This document shows positions 62,801-64,000 of a DNA stretch of 64,000 nt, in pieces. The translations under genes and the position numbers were made by a program. This stretch comes from Opacimonas sp002292215. GTDB taxonomy: Bacteria > Pseudomonadota > Gammaproteobacteria > Enterobacterales > Alteromonadaceae. Within the stretch, counting starts at the first letter, position 1, and every line of letters begins with the position of its first letter. The notes below the pieces were generated by a model. That model did no database searches, was not told where the DNA came from, and saw only the letters and a list, made by a program, of their open reading frames with translations. The DNA lies in assembly GCA_943846745.1 (NCBI GenBank), contig OX044360.1, positions 1 through 64,000 of the forward strand. The letters are read 5' to 3'.

Positions 62801-64000
62801 TTTCTACACGTTATGTCACATTGACGGATATGGACAATGCCGATACGCCACTTAATTTTGCTACTGAGGCTGGTAGTCAGATTGATCCAGGTTGGATCTT
62901 AACGCCGTCTTCTGATGCTAATGGTGATGTGGGCGATGATAATGCCTCTAGACAATGGCTAAATGGCGAATGGTCAGCCTTTCCTGGACAAAATGTATAT
63001 ACATATAGGTATCTCTCGGTCGGTGAGTGGGCCGGACAACAAGTTGAAGCCGTCGGTGATGTGGATGGCGATGGTATCGTTGACTTTATCATCGGTAGTC
63101 CAAATAAAGTCTATGATCCAAGCCTCAATCCAACAGATGGCGGTGATAACTATGTGTATGGTAAGTACTATTTAGTCTTCGGCGAAGCTGGGGACTGGGA
63201 TAGTTTTGTTAATATTCCAGAAAAAATCGCCTTGGGCAATGCCGTTGAGATTTACGGAACTATTGATAACTGGATCCAAAGTGTTTCTGAGTTCGGCGAT
63301 CTGAATAACGATGGCTTCATGGATATCTTAGTTAATGCCGGTGGCGTATACCCTGATACGGGTACCACCGATGATAAACTTGCTAGTGATGATGGCGATA
63401 CTGATTCAGGTGCGTCATTTGTTATTTATGGTCGAGATCGTGACGATTGGAACACCTCAGTTAACGTCACACAATTAGGTGAACAGGGCCTTGAAATTAC
63501 CGGTGGTTTACCACAAGAGCAACTGGGCTTCTCGTCTGCATCAGGTGACTTTAATGGTGATGGTACGATTGATTTACTCTTCGGTATGCCGCGTAATGAC
63601 CGTGACGGTTATGCATCTGGTGAAGGGTTTGTTATCAATGGCGGCGATTTCAGTGATTCATTAATGAGTGTCGGCACTGCAAACGCTGATACGTTATTGG
63701 GTGACTTTGATGCTGACCGTTTAGCCGGCCAACAAGGTAATGATACGATTTACGGCTTAGGCGGTGCAGATATCTTACGTGGTGGTGAAGGCGATGATGT
63801 GATTGGTTTAACCGACCTTGACTTTATTTTGCTTGATGGCGGTACAAATACCAATTCAAATACTGGTGGTGGTGATACGTTACGCTTTATAGGTAATGGT
63901 ATTAATTTGGACTTTACTGGCTATGCTGGTGCCAATATCCGTAGCTTTGAGCGCATTGATTTAACGGGTGATGGCAATAACGAAATCACCTTAAACTACC
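41824..64000 (+). CDS. Giant RTX-repeat surface protein, 3' end outside window
   Basis: One coding sequence runs from the ATG at 41824 to the end of the window, at least 7,390 codons, apart from two clusters of small indels (44184-44650 and 49757-49815) that cancel out. The N-terminal 480 residues have no Sec signal peptide. They include a Ser/Asp-rich linker and a Calx-beta-like domain (about 42930-43255). RTX nonapeptide arrays follow, then repeated non-RTX modules, FG-GAP repeats (60280-60950, 63050-63580) and four Ig-like Big_5 domains (61070-62830). Lack of a signal peptide plus RTX repeats points to type I secretion through a C-terminal signal beyond the window. It is probably a biofilm or host-attachment adhesin. 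The function is inferred. Confidence 0.88.
43366..47690 (+). repeat. RTX array I, about 32 copies of a 135-bp unit
   Basis: The array is built from a five-nonapeptide unit (45 residues). Position 8 of the five nonapeptides alternates V, T, V, T, V, for example GGTGNDTVS then GGEGNDTTT. Protein sequence is almost invariant while third bases vary freely (GGT/GGC/GGA, GAT/GAC). A few units lack one or two nonapeptides, for example near 44850 and 45930. Confidence 0.95.
44184..44650 (+). other. Cluster of apparent frameshifts in the RTX array
   Basis: Compared with neighbouring units, one base is extra at about 44185, one is missing at about 44213, seven are extra at about 44345 (GTGATAC repeated), and about two each are missing at about 44608 and 44629. 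The sum is a multiple of three, and the RTX frame before and after is the same. Confidence 0.85.
47662..48256 (+). repeat. Non-RTX module A, near-identical to 50101-50695
   Basis: This 595-bp stretch encodes DGGAGNDSVSGDAGDDTLKG, then IVYDAADVLIDGQAGTDTLL, LDLTATTDSQIKNIEIITLN, LLINGTTGDQVLF and TYNVYTQNTLSVWVEETISA. It matches the segment 2,439 bp downstream base for base except for a few substitutions, with no indel. Confidence 0.95.
48210..50100 (+). repeat. RTX array II, about 14 copies of the 135-bp unit
   Basis: The same five-nonapeptide unit is present, with some irregular units (three DTVDGG units in a row near 49160-49240) and the indel cluster at 49757-49815. Confidence 0.93.
50101..50695 (+). 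repeat. Non-RTX module B, duplicate of module A
   Basis: The offset from module A is a constant 2,439 bp across the whole stretch. Differences are single bases, for example GGCACAACG versus GACACAACG near 50338 and GTGTTATTT versus GTGTCATTT near 50511. Confidence 0.95.
50640..52560 (+). repeat. RTX array III, about 14 copies of the 135-bp unit
   Basis: The same unit recurs. Several copies carry GAGNDTVSGGEGNDSTT-type variants. It is followed by a diverged third module (52560-53040) that keeps IVYDAADILIDGQAGTDTLL but differs through most of its length. Confidence 0.93.
52680..59700 (+). repeat. Series of diverged 120-residue modules interleaved with short RTX runs
   Basis: At least nine more copies of the module seen at 47790 and 50250 occur here. 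Recognisable cores (xDLTxxxxxxIxNIExIDL) lie at about 52765, 53692, 55598, 56775, 57307, 57825, 58321, 58865 and 59386. Each is followed by a GDxVxLxGxW-like strand, and another copy starts at 63900. Between 54040 and 55450, serralysin-like joints (DTADYSSES...DTLNNIENIAGG) link RTX runs. Confidence 0.85.
60280..60950 (+). other. FG-GAP/integrin-alpha-like repeats within the giant RTX protein
   Basis: Calcium-loop motifs GDINKDGIDDIIV, GDVNGDGIADIATT, GDINNDGYADFAIG and GDVNSDGFADFIVGG occur at roughly 60290, 60510, 60710 and 60910. Three more (GDVDGDGIVDFIIGS, GDLNNDGFMDILVN, GDFNGDGTIDLLFG) occur at 63058-63580. The set would give about seven blades of a beta-propeller interrupted by the Ig-like block. 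Confidence 0.88.
61070..62830 (+). other. Four Ig-like (Big_5/SbsA-type) domains inside the FG-GAP propeller
   Basis: Domains begin near 61070 (TIAPLTTNLTPSNNQ), 61450 (VTAPAVDFVIL), 62010 (VVAPQVVAWNLG) and 62430. Features are F(N/S)E(P/T)(I/V)K near the third strand and AGNA(Y/I) near the end, as in SbsA-type Ig-like domains. Confidence 0.78.

Overview
The window looks like a chromosomal surface-polysaccharide and surface-protein region of a Gram-negative bacterium, most likely an aquatic gammaproteobacterium. The reasons are a GalU of enterobacterial type, a PEP-CTERM protein with a PrsT-like TPR protein, complete pseudaminic acid and dTDP-rhamnose pathways, an OmpA-type outer membrane protein, and a giant RTX protein of the type I secretion kind. 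Base composition is moderately AT-rich. The species cannot be named from sequence alone. No rRNA, tRNA or CRISPR array was seen.

Region 1 (1-13.7 kb) is a recombination-scarred accessory zone. It holds an IS3-family transposase, an IS66 remnant and four copies or fragments of one tyrosine recombinase: intact at 8131-9039, broken at 1011-1875, and fragments near 6.6 and 13.0 kb. It also holds a decayed and an intact copy of one large UDP-sugar 4,6-dehydratase (WbpM/CapD type). Three toxin-antitoxin-like pairs are present: RelE-type toxin with XRE antitoxin, DUF4258 with an HTH protein, and Xre-RES with a partial second copy. Small scraps of RHS, response-regulator and XRE genes lie at the junctions.

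Region 2 (13.7-15.8 kb) is a small cluster of double-glycine-leader peptides. Two tandem bacteriocin-like precursors share the same residues after the GG site. A third has a damaged leader. They sit with small membrane proteins that could be immunity proteins, one of them interrupted by an in-frame TAG. No dedicated exporter is visible.

Region 3 (15.8-22.2 kb) has galU, a PEP-CTERM-anchored secreted protein, a PrsT-like TPR lipoprotein or periplasmic protein split by an apparent frameshift, an orphan Phd/YefM antitoxin and two small membrane proteins.

Region 4 (22.4-27.9 kb) is a tightly overlapping operon, pseB-pseC-pseF-pseGH-pseI, covering all six steps from UDP-GlcNAc to CMP-pseudaminic acid. 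PseG and PseH are fused in one polypeptide.

Region 5 (28-64 kb) holds two giant surface-protein genes on either side of rmlB-A-D-C. The first (28045-38166) is a secreted protein with about 13 cadherin-like tandem repeats. It reads without a stop into an OmpA-like barrel plus peptidoglycan-binding domain that carries its own signal-peptide-like start. The second (41824 to beyond the window, more than 7,390 codons) is an RTX protein. It contains large arrays of a 135-bp unit (five nonapeptides), at least twelve copies of a roughly 120-residue non-RTX module, FG-GAP/integrin-like repeats and Ig-like (Big_5/SbsA-type) domains. The small indels in both repeat arrays fall where repeat variants differ and cancel overall, so they look more like consensus or assembly artefacts than real gene death.

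Taken together, pseudaminic acid, rhamnose, UDP-glucose and dehydratase products would feed a capsule, LPS O-chain, EPS or glycoprotein coat, and the giant proteins would sit in or on that coat. Glycosyltransferases, polymerases, the exosortase and the type I secretion system are not in the window.
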